This document shows positions 9,635 to 17,946 of a DNA stretch of 58,338 bases, piece by piece (position 1 is the stretch's first letter; the number at the start of each line of letters is the position of its first letter). The translations under genes were made by a program, and so were the position numbers. The stretch is from an uncultured bacterium (lineage in GTDB: Bacteria > Bacillota > Clostridia > Oscillospirales > CAG-272), in assembly GCA_949293405.1 (NCBI GenBank), contig CASFDI010000029.1, forward strand, positions 1 through 58,338, given 5' to 3'. The notes beneath the pieces are model-generated. The model saw only the letters and a list, made by a program, of their open reading frames with translations, searched no databases and was not told where the DNA came from.

Positions 9635-9988
9635 TTACAGAGCCGCTTTTGCCTGCTCGGCGATAGCTGCGAAGGCCGCTTTATCCGCTACTGCGATTTC
9701 TGCCAGCATTTTGCGGTTGAGCGTGATGCCGGCTTTCTTCAGTCCGTGCATCAGTGTGGAATAATTCATGCCGCACACCTTGGCCTGCGCCGAAATACGC
9801 GTGATCCACAGCTGACGGAATTCTCTCTTCTTCTGTTTGCGGCCTGCGAAAGCGTAGTTGCCGCTCTTCATTACCGCTTCTTTCGCCATTCTGAAGTGCT
9901 TCGATTTTGCACCCCAGTACCCTTTGGCTGCTTTCAGGACACTCTTTCTTCTTTTGCGCGTCATCAGTGCGCCTTTAACTCTTGCCAT
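9635..9988 (-). CDS. rplT: 50S ribosomal protein L20
   Basis: Ribosomal large-subunit protein needed early in 50S assembly and, in Firmicutes, the feedback repressor of its own operon. The 117-residue sequence [23 protein letters not shown] through [20 protein letters not shown] is plainly L20. A good Shine-Dalgarno (TAGGAGGATT) precedes the ATG at 9988. Last gene of infC-rpmI-rplT; the leader upstream of infC carries a matching attenuator. Confidence 0.98.
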   Translation of the reverse strand: MARVKGALMTRKRRKSVLKAAKGYWGAKSKHFRMAKEAVMKSGNYAFAGRKQKKREFRQLWITRISAQAKVCGMNYSTLMHGLKKAGITLNRKMLAEIAVADKAAFAAIAEQAKAAL

Positions 9989-10021
9989 TCTATGAATCCT
10001 CCTAAATCTTCTCGAACAATA

Positions 10022-10216
10022 TTACTTCTGGATCAGCGTCCGGATTGCCGGGGTCATGGAAGCGCTCAGAACCGCTCCCTTACGGAGGCTTCTCTTGCGT
10101 TTTGCGGTTTTCAGGCCGAGATTGTGGCGATGATGCGAATGATTCATCTTCACTTTGCCGCCTGCCGTCACGCTGAATCTCTTGGCAGAGGCCTTATGCG
10201 TCTTGATTTTTCCCAT
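10022..10216 (-). CDS. rpmI: 50S ribosomal protein L35
   Basis: A 64-residue basic protein of the large ribosomal subunit. [33 protein letters not shown] is the conserved L35 sequence. It sits between infC and rplT, the near-universal order, and has AAAGGAGTATTGTA upstream of its ATG. Confidence 0.98.
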   Translation of the reverse strand: MGKIKTHKASAKRFSVTAGGKVKMNHSHHRHNLGLKTAKRKRSLRKGAVLSASMTPAIRTLIQK

Positions 10217-10274
10217 GTTACAATACTCCTTTGAGTTTTATTCTACAAATTCAATCTGAATCCATAAAACAGGA

Positions 10275-10793
10275 TCACTTGTTCTTCACAGGTGCAAGAA
10301 TGACCGACAGATACCGCCCGTCAAGTACCGGCTTCTTGTCGCTGGTGCCCACTTCCGCACATGCGTTCATGAATTTTTCAATCACTTCACGACCGATCTC
10401 GGTATGGGTCATTTCACGCCCCTTGAAACGCAGCACCGCTTTCACCTTGTCACCGCCTGCCAGGAATTTTCTGGCCTGATTGACCCGGGTTTCAAAGTCG
10501 TGCACATCAATACGGCAGGAGAGCTGAATCTCCTTGACCTTGATGATCTGCTGCTTCTTCTTGGCTTCTTTCTCCTTCTTTTCCTTCTCAAAACGGAACT
10601 TTCCGTAATCCATTGCACGGCACACCGGCGGAGTTGCTGTAGGAGCGATCAGAACCAGATCGACTCCTTTTCCGTAGGCGTATTCTTTTGCATCGTCGAG
10701 CTGCATGATCCCCAGCTGCTCGCCGTCCACACCGATCATACGGACCTCTTTGATCCGGATCTCGTCATTGATCTGTAAATCTTTCGTGCTGAT
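10275..10793 (-). CDS. infC: Translation initiation factor IF-3, probable ATC start
   Basis: IF-3 binds the 30S subunit and checks initiator tRNA and start codon. The protein is typical from STKDLQINDEIRIKEVR onward, with the linker FEKEKKEKEAKKKQQ and the C-terminal domain GGDKVKAVLRFKGREMTH. There is no ATG where family members start. GGAGGT lies 8 bases before an in-frame ATC at 10793, giving ISTKDLQIND (172 residues). The only conventional in-frame start further up is a GTG at 10826, which is inside the terminator stem. Rare start codons at infC are known to serve IF-3 self-regulation; ATC here is inferred from the Shine-Dalgarno position. Confidence 0.93.
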   Translation of the reverse strand: MSTKDLQINDEIRIKEVRMIGVDGEQLGIMQLDDAKEYAYGKGVDLVLIAPTATPPVCRAMDYGKFRFEKEKKEKEAKKKQQIIKVKEIQLSCRIDVHDFETRVNQARKFLAGGDKVKAVLRFKGREMTHTEIGREVIEKFMNACAEVGTSDKKPVLDGRYLSVILAPVKNK

Positions 10794-10799
10794 GGTCTT

Positions 10800-10950
10800 A
10801 TACCTCCAAATAAAAGAAAAAAGCACACGGAATTTCCGTATGCTGCCAAAAACACCCCTTACAGGAGCATTTTATGAACCATACGCACTCCGGTGGTATG
10901 GTGAGAACGGAAATTCTGCTTGTTTTAACGGACATATTGTCACGCTTCCC
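10800..10950 (-). promoter_or_regulatory. infC-rpmI-rplT leader, L20-type transcription attenuator
   Basis: About 150 bases of untranslated leader separate the promoter from infC. It holds a terminator hairpin (10823-10830 with 10836-10843, U-rich tail at 10812-10822). It also holds a 10-base segment (10907-10916) that is perfectly complementary to the ascending arm of that terminator (10830-10839), so an antiterminator can form. A further hairpin pairs ACCATAC with GTATGGT around 10876-10902. This architecture matches the known L20 leader of Firmicutes, in which free L20 favours termination. L20 binding itself is inferred. Confidence 0.8.
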
Positions 10951-10954
10951 TGTT

Positions 10955-10983
10955 ATTATACTACATGCGGTGTACTTTGTCAA
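10955..10983 (-). promoter_or_regulatory. Consensus promoter for infC operon
   Basis: On the minus strand, TTGACA (10978-10983) and TATAAT (10955-10960) are both perfect and separated by 17 bases. The A-rich tracts just upstream may raise its strength. Confidence 0.92.
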
Positions 10984-10992
10984 GTGCAATCG

Positions 10993-11051
10993 GTTTCTTT
11001 TTTTCGTTTTTTTTCGACCAGATGTGATTTTCGTTTTTTTTGTTTTCTTTT
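10993..11051 (-). promoter_or_regulatory. A-tract region upstream of infC promoter (UP-like)
   Basis: On the minus strand this stretch is a series of A runs of 7-8 (10998-11004, 11007-11014, 11034-11041) and shorter ones, starting about 10 bases upstream of the -35 box. Such tracts bend DNA and bind the RNA polymerase alpha subunits. The role is inferred from position and composition. Confidence 0.5.
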
Positions 11052-11089
11052 GCCAAATCAAAATTGAAAACATTGTGAAATATTCCTCC

Positions 11090-11119
11090 TTTACAAAGAA
11101 GTAGCGGATAGGGTATAAT
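11090..11119 (+). promoter_or_regulatory. Promoter of candidate small RNA upstream of lon
   Basis: TTTACA (11090-11095), 18-base spacer, TATAAT (11114-11119). The expected start point (about 11126-11127) coincides with the first base of the long stem of the RNA that follows. Confidence 0.7.
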
Positions 11120-11126
11120 TATGTTC

Positions 11127-11204
11127 ACACAAGCGGGTTGTCCGACAGAAATATCAATCTCATGATATCCATCCCCCGTCCCGGACAATCCCTTGTGTTT
11201 TTTT
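11127..11204 (+). ncRNA. Candidate small structured RNA ending in a terminator
   Basis: About 78 bases. ACACAAG-c-GGGTTGTCCG (11127-11144) pairs with CGGACAATCCCTTGTGT (11182-11198) in a 17-pair stem with one bulged C, and is followed by a run of seven T (11198-11204). Inside is a 6-pair hairpin (ATATCA/TGATAT, 11151-11156 with 11163-11168) and an unpaired C-rich strand CCATCCCCCGTCC (11169-11181) that could pair with Shine-Dalgarno-like G-rich mRNA. It has its own promoter, and lon has a separate one downstream. I recognise no known family; a lon leader attenuator is the alternative. Confidence 0.6.
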
Positions 11205-11241
11205 GCTTTTCCGATGAATCTGTGAATTTTTCACTTTACTA

Positions 11242-11270
11242 TGGAAATACGCGGGAAAGTATGTTATAAT
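11242..11270 (+). promoter_or_regulatory. Promoter of lon
   Basis: TGGAAA (11242-11247), 17-base spacer, TATAAT (11265-11270), about 60 bases before the lon ATG. I see no CIRCE or CtsR-type heat-shock operator near it. Confidence 0.6.
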
Positions 11271-11331
11271 AATATAGATATGTATACCACGCATGTCCGC
11301 TGTACGGCGGACCACGAAACGAGGAACCCTT

Positions 11332-13737
11332 ATGACAGCTTATATTGAAAAAGCAGAAACACTTACCGTGCCGGTAATTCCCCTGCGCGGCGTTGTTTCT
11401 TTTCCTTCCATACAACTCAACCTGGACATTCAGCGCGGTCTTTCCCTGAAAGCATTCCGGGAAGCAGCCGCTGCCAATGATGCACGCGTATTGCTGCTGT
11501 GCCAGAAGGACCCGTCGGTAGACAGTCCCAAAGAACAGGACCTTTACAAAATCGGCACACTCTCCCTGATCAAATCAGTCGCCAAGAATCCGGAAGGCGG
11601 TCTGCAGGTCACCTTTGAAGGGATCTGCCGGGCGAAAGTTCTTTCTTTCGTCCCGACCGATGACTTTCTGCGCGCTGAAATTATGTGTAAGTCCTTCCGC
11701 ATCGGAGCGGTGACCCCGCGTATTGACGCCATGATGCAGCAGGCGCTGCACCTGCTCGAAGAATACCGAAAGCTCCAGCCGCAGTTTACCGAAGAAATGC
11801 AACTGGCAGCATCCGCGCTGCAGAGTCCCGGAATCCTTGCCGACTTCATTGCATCCTCCGCGCTGGTGAACTTCCGCAACAAACAGGCTGTGCTGGAAAA
11901 ATTCAATCCGATCGCCCGTCTGGAACATCTGCTGGTGCTGATGGAGGAAGAACTGGACATTCTGCGCTGTGAACACGATATTCACACCAAAGTCCACCAG
12001 CGTATGGATGAAAACCAGAAAGAATATTACCTGCGCGAACAACTCAAGCAGATTCAGCAGGAGCTGGGTGACGATCCGGATGAAATTGAAGAGTACGAGG
12101 AAAAAATCCGGAAAGCATCTCTGCCGAAGGAAGTGGAGGAGAAACTGCACAAGGAGTTGAACCGCCTTTCCAAAACACCTTACGGCGCCGCAGAAAGCAC
12201 CGTATTGCGTAATTATCTGGACGCCTGTCTGGAAATTCCGTGGAACCGGGAAACGCATACGCATATCTCCGTTTCTGCCGCGAAAAAAATCCTGGAAAAC
12301 GATCACGACGGTTTGGAAAAAGTCAAGGAACGCATTCTGGAATACATAGCAGTCAAAGCCCTGACCCCCTCGCTGAAGAACCAGACGCTGTGTCTTGTCG
12401 GCCCTCCCGGGATCGGGAAGACATCGATTGCCGCATCGATTGCGCGTGCCACCGGACGCAAATATGTCCGTGTTTCACTCGGCGGCATCCGGGACGAGGC
12501 GGATATCCGCGGTCATCGCAAGACCTATGTCGGCGCCATGCCGGGCCGGCTCATTGAAGCTTTGACCACCGCGGGTGTGCGCAATCCGCTGATTGTGCTG
12601 GACGAAATCGACAAGATTACGCGTGACACACACGGAGACCCGGCTTCTGCCCTGCTCGAAGCGCTGGATCCTGAGCAGAACCGCTTCTTCCGCGATCATT
12701 TCATTGAACTGCCGGTTGACCTTTCTGATTGTCTTTTTATCGCGACCGCAAACACGGCGGAAACCATTCCGACACCCCTGCTTGACCGTATGGAAGTGAT
12801 TGAACTCCCTACCTATTCCGATGCGGAGAAACTGGCCATCGCCGAGCACCATCTGCTGAAAAAGCAGATGAAGCGCCATGGGCTCACCGCCCGCCAGCTC
12901 AAGGTGCCCGACCGGACACTCTCGCTGCTGATCCGCTATTATACCAAAGAGGCGGGCGTACGGAATCTGGAACGCGAAATTGCATCCCTGTGCCGGAAGG
13001 CAGCTCTGCGTATTGCGCAGGGCGAAATCAAATCTCTCACAGTCCGTCCGGAAGACCTGCCTGTTCTGATGGGAAAATACAAGTACAATGACGAGTTGCC
13101 CGAGACAACCGATCCGGTGGGAGTAGTCAACGGGCTGGCTTACACTCAGTACGGCGGGGACCTGCTGAAGGTAGAAGTTGCCGTGCTGGAGGGAACCGGC
13201 AAGATTGAACTTACCGGCTCGCTCGGCGATGTCATGAAAGAATCCGCGCATATTGCACTCAGTTATGTACGCTCCATAGCCGCCCAATGGAATATTGCGC
13301 CCGACTTCTACAAGACAAAAGACCTGCACATTCATTTTCCGGAAGGGGCTGTTCCGAAGGACGGACCTTCTGCGGGCGTTACCATGGTGGTAGCGATTGT
13401 CAGTGCGCTGACCGGACGCCCGGTGCGCCGCACGGTGGCCATGACAGGAGAGATGACCCTGCGGGGACGCGTGCTGCCGATCGGCGGACTGAAGGAAAAA
13501 ACGCTGGCGGCCTATCGTGCAGGAATTCAGACCGTACTCATTCCGCGGGAAAATCTGAAAGATCTGGACGAATGCGACCGGGATGCCGTTGCCCATCTCC
13601 ACATCCTTCCCTGTGACACCGCCGCGGATGCGCTGGAAGCGGCGCTGGTGTCGCTTCCGACGGCAACCGCCGAGCCGGAAATGCCGCATTTATTCGCAGC
13701 AGTCCCCTCCCAGGAAGCCGCACGCCCCAATATCTGA
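11332..13737 (+). CDS. lon: ATP-dependent protease La (Lon)
   Basis: Cytosolic AAA+ serine protease that degrades damaged and regulatory proteins. The 801 residues comprise the LAN substrate-binding domain (about 10-205), a coiled-coil linker, the ATPase domain with Walker A GPPGIGKT (357-364) and [11 protein letters not shown], and a C-terminal protease domain with catalytic Ser680 in PKDGPSAG and a lysine in the following conserved region. ATG 11332 has GAGGAA 7 bases upstream; an open extension to 11293 lacks Lon-like residues. The next gene, engB, is the usual neighbour of lon in Firmicutes. Confidence 0.96.
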   Translation: MTAYIEKAETLTVPVIPLRGVVSFPSIQLNLDIQRGLSLKAFREAAAANDARVLLLCQKDPSVDSPKEQDLYKIGTLSLIKSVAKNPEGGLQVTFEGICRAKVLSFVPTDDFLRAEIMCKSFRIGAVTPRIDAMMQQALHLLEEYRKLQPQFTEEMQLAASALQSPGILADFIASSALVNFRNKQAVLEKFNPIARLEHLLVLMEEELDILRCEHDIHTKVHQRMDENQKEYYLREQLKQIQQELGDDPDEIEEYEEKIRKASLPKEVEEKLHKELNRLSKTPYGAAESTVLRNYLDACLEIPWNRETHTHISVSAAKKILENDHDGLEKVKERILEYIAVKALTPSLKNQTLCLVGPPGIGKTSIAASIARATGRKYVRVSLGGIRDEADIRGHRKTYVGAMPGRLIEALTTAGVRNPLIVLDEIDKITRDTHGDPASALLEALDPEQNRFFRDHFIELPVDLSDCLFIATANTAETIPTPLLDRMEVIELPTYSDAEKLAIAEHHLLKKQMKRHGLTARQLKVPDRTLSLLIRYYTKEAGVRNLEREIASLCRKAALRIAQGEIKSLTVRPEDLPVLMGKYKYNDELPETTDPVGVVNGLAYTQYGGDLLKVEVAVLEGTGKIELTGSLGDVMKESAHIALSYVRSIAAQWNIAPDFYKTKDLHIHFPEGAVPKDGPSAGVTMVVAIVSALTGRPVRRTVAMTGEMTLRGRVLPIGGLKEKTLAAYRAGIQTVLIPRENLKDLDECDRDAVAHLHILPCDTAADALEAALVSLPTATAEPEMPHLFAAVPSQEAARPNI

Positions 13738-13775
13738 AATCACACGCACTCATTCCATCTGAAAGGAAAAAATTC

Positions 13776-14387
13776 ATGCAGATCAATCCGCAAGCGGTGT
13801 CTTTGCGCATCAGCGCAGGATTGCTGCGTCAGTTTCCGCGCGATCCCATGCCGCAGGTTGCTTTTTCCGGCCGTTCCAATGTGGGAAAAAGCTCCCTGAT
13901 CAACTGTCTGCTGGGCAGAAAATCCCTGGCGCGGGTCAGCGCCACTCCCGGCAAAACCATAACAGTCAATTTCTACGATGTGGACCGGAAACTCTTTCTG
14001 GTTGATCTGCCGGGATACGGATTCGCAAAACGGTCGTCCGACTCGCAGAAACAGTGGTCCCGACTGACAGAAGATTTTTTTGTCAACAATCCAAACCGGG
14101 ACCTTGTGCGTCTGGTGGTTCAGTTGATTGACGCACGCATCGGTCCCACCGATGACGACAGGCTCATGATGGACTGGATGAGGGGAGCAGGTGTGCCTTT
14201 CCTGGTGGTTGCCACCAAGTGTGACAAACTTACAGCACCCGCGCTCACAGCAGCACTTGAACAACTGTCGCAGCAAGTGAGCGGCTGTATGGAGCCGCCC
14301 ATTCCCTTCTCTGCGGTTACGCGGATGGGAAAAGACCGGCTGTGGAACGCCATGCTTGCCGCCATTGAAAGAGGAACGCCGCAATGA
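13776..14387 (+). CDS. engB: Ribosome biogenesis GTP-binding protein EngB (YsxC/YihA)
   Basis: Essential GTPase that assists 50S ribosomal subunit assembly. In 203 residues it has G1 GRSNVGKS (32-39), G3 DLPGYGFAKRS and G4 TKCDK, all as in the family. A strong GAAAGGAAAA site precedes the ATG. It lies 38 bases after lon, the conserved lon-engB pair, and its stop overlaps the start of the following protease gene (ATGA). Confidence 0.95.
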   Translation: MQINPQAVSLRISAGLLRQFPRDPMPQVAFSGRSNVGKSSLINCLLGRKSLARVSATPGKTITVNFYDVDRKLFLVDLPGYGFAKRSSDSQKQWSRLTEDFFVNNPNRDLVRLVVQLIDARIGPTDDDRLMMDWMRGAGVPFLVVATKCDKLTAPALTAALEQLSQQVSGCMEPPIPFSAVTRMGKDRLWNAMLAAIERGTPQ

Positions 14388-15124
14388 ATCTTGCCTACAC
14401 CTATCTGCTGTCGACGGTGGGCGTACTGATCGCCCTGTCCGTTCATGAATTCAGCCATGCCCTGATTGCCGATCGGCTGGGCGATCCCACTCCCCGGCGC
14501 ATGGGGCGGCTGTCGCTCAATCCGTTGCGGCATCTGAATCTGCTCGGAACCCTGTGCATGATTCTGTTCCGCTTCGGCTGGGCAAATCCTGTTCCGGTGG
14601 ACACGCGCTACTTCCGTAAACCGCGCCGCGATATTGCTTTGACTGCCGTAGCCGGTCCGCTCTCAAATCTGGTGCTCTCTATGCTGGCATGCCTTCTGAG
14701 TGCCCTGCTGCTGTCAGGCGCCAACGCCATGATTGCAGCCGGACTTCTTTCGAATTTCGGCGGACGCGTCTTCAGCATTCTGATCGACTTCTTCTATCTG
14801 TTTCATCTTTTGAATCTCTCTCTGGCACTGTTCAATGTATTGCCGATCATGCCGCTTGACGGTTCGCGGTTGCTGTCCCTGATCCTTCCGACGCGCGCGT
14901 ACGAATGGACCAGGAAACATGAGCGACAGATCTATCTGGGACTTCTGATCTGGCTTCTTGCGGGCTATATGCTCTCACGCATGATTGCGGTCACCGGAAC
15001 TACCAGTCCCGTTCTTCTTTTTGCGGAAGAGTATCTCACGCTGACCGGCCTGCTCGGAAAAGCAGTGACGGCGCTGTCGTCGGGCATGTTCCGCCTGGTC
15101 AGACTGATTCCATTTCTCCGTTGA
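14384..15124 (+). CDS. Site-2 protease family (M50) membrane metalloprotease
   Basis: A 246-residue membrane protein with the zinc-binding HEFSH motif at residues 21-25 in the first membrane helix and a third ligand in LPIMPLDGSRLL. Four to six hydrophobic segments are visible, and there is no PDZ domain. The short form resembles the rhomboid-sized S2P group found beside scpA in clostridia, not RseP. Substrate unknown. Starts inside the engB stop codon and is followed 8 bases later by scpA. Confidence 0.88.
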   Translation: MNLAYTYLLSTVGVLIALSVHEFSHALIADRLGDPTPRRMGRLSLNPLRHLNLLGTLCMILFRFGWANPVPVDTRYFRKPRRDIALTAVAGPLSNLVLSMLACLLSALLLSGANAMIAAGLLSNFGGRVFSILIDFFYLFHLLNLSLALFNVLPIMPLDGSRLLSLILPTRAYEWTRKHERQIYLGLLIWLLAGYMLSRMIAVTGTTSPVLLFAEEYLTLTGLLGKAVTALSSGMFRLVRLIPFLR

Positions 15125-15132
15125 GGTATACG

Positions 15133-15993
15133 ATGCAGGAACCGACATATCATCTGGACAGTTTTGAAGGGCCTCTGGACCTGCTCCTGACCCTCATCAG
15201 CAAAAACAAGGTGGATATTCACAATATCCCGATCGTCCTGATCTGCGATCAGTACATGGCTTATATTGCAGAAGCACAGGAAATGAATCTGGATATCGCA
15301 AGCGAATTCATTGTAATGGCGAGCAACCTGATGCTCATCAAAAGCCGCATGCTGCTCCCGCGCGAACAGGAAGACGAGGAGGACCCGCGAAAACCGCTGG
15401 TCGATGCTCTGAAGCTGTACAAGCAGGCCAAGGAAGCGGCCGCAGAGCTCAAGCCGCTCTATGCGCTTTACAGCGGACGCACTACCAAGGAAAATGACGA
15501 TATTCCGCCCGAAAAAGGATTCCCGCTCGGCCTGGATGTGGATCTGATGGGACAAGCCCTGGCGCTGATGATGAAGCGCCTGCACAGCCAGGAACAGGAG
15601 CCGGTCACCCTGATCAATCCTCTGATCAAGAACCGTGTGGTTTCGGTCGAGGATATGATCGATAAAATAGTGGAAATTCTGGACGAGCGCGATTCCGCTT
15701 CCCTGTTCTTTCTGCTTAAGGATGCTCCCGACAAACCGGAATTACTTGCCAGATTTATGGGAATACTGGAAATGATCAAGATCGGGCGCATTACCATTGT
15801 GGAGGATAAGAGCCAGATTGCGGAAGACCTGCCGGAAGAAGTAACCGACGATATGATCGATAAGACAGGACTTCTGATACGCTTTGCACTGAACCGGGAA
15901 TTTGTGGCAACCGAGATGCTGCAGAGCGAATTTGACCACAGCGATGAAGAGACCCGGCAAATGCAGGAGGAGGGGCAGAATGACGGACAGTGA
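15133..15993 (+). CDS. scpA: Segregation and condensation protein A
   Basis: Kleisin subunit that bridges the SMC heads. The 286-residue protein starts MQEPTYHLDSFEGPLDLLLTLISKNKVDIHNIPI, the conserved kleisin N terminus, and has a winged-helix C terminus (VSVEDMIDKIVEIL; VATEMLQSEF). GAGG lies 7 bases before ATG 15133; a TTG at 15121 would overlap the previous stop and lacks a ribosome site. Its end overlaps scpB by 14 bases. Confidence 0.95.
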   Translation: MQEPTYHLDSFEGPLDLLLTLISKNKVDIHNIPIVLICDQYMAYIAEAQEMNLDIASEFIVMASNLMLIKSRMLLPREQEDEEDPRKPLVDALKLYKQAKEAAAELKPLYALYSGRTTKENDDIPPEKGFPLGLDVDLMGQALALMMKRLHSQEQEPVTLINPLIKNRVVSVEDMIDKIVEILDERDSASLFFLLKDAPDKPELLARFMGILEMIKIGRITIVEDKSQIAEDLPEEVTDDMIDKTGLLIRFALNREFVATEMLQSEFDHSDEETRQMQEEGQNDGQ

Positions 15994-16771
15994 ATATACC
16001 GGAACACAACAGCAACCCGACGACCTCAACTATGAGGAAGCAATAGAGGCGATCCTGTTTGCGGCAGGACATCCGGTTACTTATGAACAGCTCGCCCGCA
16101 CTTTTGAGTTGCGTGTCTCTCAGGTCAAGCGCATGGTGGAGGCATACGCACAGCGTTACAATGCACCATCGGACATTCCGCGTGGGGTCATCCTGTTGAC
16201 TTATGAAAACGAGTGTCAGTTGTGTACCAAACATGCATATATTTCCGAAATCCGGAACGCGCTCGGAATCAAGAAGAGCGGAACGCTCTCCACTTCTTCC
16301 ATTGAGACTATCGCCATCATCGCATACAATCAACCGGTCACCCGCGCATTTGTAGATGCCGTGCGCGGTGTCGACAGCAGTTATGCGGTCACAAATCTGC
16401 TGGAACGCGGACTGATTGAATCCAAAGGCCGCCTGGAGGCCCCCGGACGGCCCATGCTGTACGGTACAACCAATGATTTCCTGCGTTGCTTCGGACTGAA
16501 ATCGCTTGAGGAACTTCCCTGCATTACCCGGGAAGATATTGCGGAAACCTTTTCAGGTGCACGGGCACAGGAGCAGGCTGCCATCGATGAAGCTCAGCAA
16601 CAGGCACAGACGGAACAGGAAAATGCCCCCCCTGAAGAAAACGCAGAACCGCTGCCGGCATCCGATGAAGAACACGGCGGCACCATCATCACGGACCTTT
16701 CCGGAGAACCGATTGACACAGCGGATGGAACTGATCTGTCAGAGGAACTCCGCCCGGATGAAACGGAATGA
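15980..16771 (+). CDS. scpB: Segregation and condensation protein B
   Basis: Partner of ScpA in the SMC complex, built of two winged-helix domains. Starting at ATG 15980 (behind GGAGGAGGGGC) gives 263 residues: NYEEAIEAILFAAGHPVTYEQLARTF, then SSIETIAIIAYNQPVTRAFVDAVRGVDS and EAPGRPMLYGTTNDFLRCFGL, the family hallmarks. The last 80 residues are a Glu-rich disordered tail (QQAQTEQENAPPEEN...), longer than usual. Overlaps scpA at its start and the next gene by 4 bases at its end. Confidence 0.95.
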   Translation: MTDSEYTGTQQQPDDLNYEEAIEAILFAAGHPVTYEQLARTFELRVSQVKRMVEAYAQRYNAPSDIPRGVILLTYENECQLCTKHAYISEIRNALGIKKSGTLSTSSIETIAIIAYNQPVTRAFVDAVRGVDSSYAVTNLLERGLIESKGRLEAPGRPMLYGTTNDFLRCFGLKSLEELPCITREDIAETFSGARAQEQAAIDEAQQQAQTEQENAPPEENAEPLPASDEEHGGTIITDLSGEPIDTADGTDLSEELRPDETE

Positions 16772-17418
16772 CCGCCGCCCTGATTATTTCGGGAATACTG
16801 CTGTTCCTCGTATTGCTTCTGTCCGCACCTTTGCGGCTGCAGCTTTGCGTCAGGGATGCGCTCCGGATCACGTTGCGGTTCTGCGGCATTCCCATCCGAC
16901 TCTATCCGCGCAAGCCGAAAAAGGTACCGCGACAGCTCTCCCGGGCAGCACTTGAGCGGCGCCGCAGACGCGCCCTGAAAAAAGCGCGCAAAAAGCGCAA
17001 AAAAAGGAAAGGCGAAACTGCGCCCCCGCCCCGCAAACCTTCTGCTTTCAGACCTGAATTTTCCATGCTCCGCACCTTGTACGGCATCCTCAGGCAGCTG
17101 GCTGAACGGTACCGCTATCGGTTCTTGTTGCGTGTCAACCGCCTGCATATCACGGTCGGATCACCCGATGCGGCGCACACCGCCATTCTGTACGGTCTTG
17201 CCCATCCGGCGACATCCTTTCTGCTTGAATTTCTGGATATCCATTTCCGGTGCCGTATTCCCGACCATGCGGTATCTGTGCGCTCCGACTTTCTCGCCGG
17301 GCAGATCCGCTACGATATCTCACTTGATGTCTGTACACACCTGGGTACGGTTTTGGGCCTGGTTCTGCGAGGAGCGTGGTCCTTCCTGCACACATCACAA
17401 AAGAATTTAGGAGAATAA
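16768..17418 (+). CDS. DUF2953-like membrane-anchored protein (YtfI-like)
   Basis: A 216-residue protein of unknown biochemical role. One N-terminal hydrophobic segment (residues about 3-25) is followed by a very basic, low-complexity stretch (RRRRRALKKARKKRKKRKG, about 70-90) and then a C-terminal domain (NRLHITVGSPDAAHTAILYG; DISLDVCTHLGTVLG) like that of YtfI. Assignment rests mainly on the position immediately before ytfJ, an order also seen in Bacillus. ATGA overlap with scpB. Confidence 0.7.
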   Translation: MTAALIISGILLFLVLLLSAPLRLQLCVRDALRITLRFCGIPIRLYPRKPKKVPRQLSRAALERRRRRALKKARKKRKKRKGETAPPPRKPSAFRPEFSMLRTLYGILRQLAERYRYRFLLRVNRLHITVGSPDAAHTAILYGLAHPATSFLLEFLDIHFRCRIPDHAVSVRSDFLAGQIRYDISLDVCTHLGTVLGLVLRGAWSFLHTSQKNLGE

Positions 17419-17421
17419 ATC

Positions 17422-17871
17422 ATGGCAGATAGTCGTATTCTGAGTGAACTGATCGACACCTCTCTGCAAAAGCTCAAAGAATTCGCCGACACGGAAACCG
17501 TTATCGGTCAGCCGATTACCACCCCGGGAGGTGTGACCGTACTGCCGGTTTCCAAGGTCAGCATGGGCTTCGCAACCGGAGGCCTGGACTACAACGGTAA
17601 GAACCGTAAAAAAACCAAGGAGGCTCAGCCCCCTCAACAGGAAGCACCAAAGTTCGGCGGAGGCGGCGGTACCGGCGTTACGGTTACGCCCATTGCCTTT
17701 CTGATTATCTCTCCTGAAGGAGGTGTCGAGTTGCTCCCCATCACTTCTGCTGACAGTCTGGGAACCATTGACAAACTGACCGCACTGCTGGAGCGCTCAC
17801 CGGATATTGCCGCACGCCTGAAAGAAGTTTTTGTTTCGAAGCGTAAAAAAAATCAGCCGTCTGATTCCTGA
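17422..17871 (+). CDS. ytfJ: GerW/YtfJ family sporulation protein
   Basis: YtfJ/GerW is produced in the forespore of Bacillus and needed for proper germination; homologues are common in clostridial spore formers. The 149-residue protein has the family stretch TVIGQPITTPGGVTVLPVSKVSMGF, a glycine-rich segment (FGGGGGTGVTVTPIAFL) and a C terminus ending in KRKKNQPSDS. Strong TTAGGAG ribosome site 3 bases after the previous stop. It supports a spore-forming ancestry but does not prove that the organism makes spores. Confidence 0.88.
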   Translation: MADSRILSELIDTSLQKLKEFADTETVIGQPITTPGGVTVLPVSKVSMGFATGGLDYNGKNRKKTKEAQPPQQEAPKFGGGGGTGVTVTPIAFLIISPEGGVELLPITSADSLGTIDKLTALLERSPDIAARLKEVFVSKRKKNQPSDS

Positions 17872-17946
17872 TAAGGAAACATCTTTCAGCATAACACCAC
17901 AGATCCGGACACAGACTATTTCTGATGAATCCGGAGGTGTTCTGCC

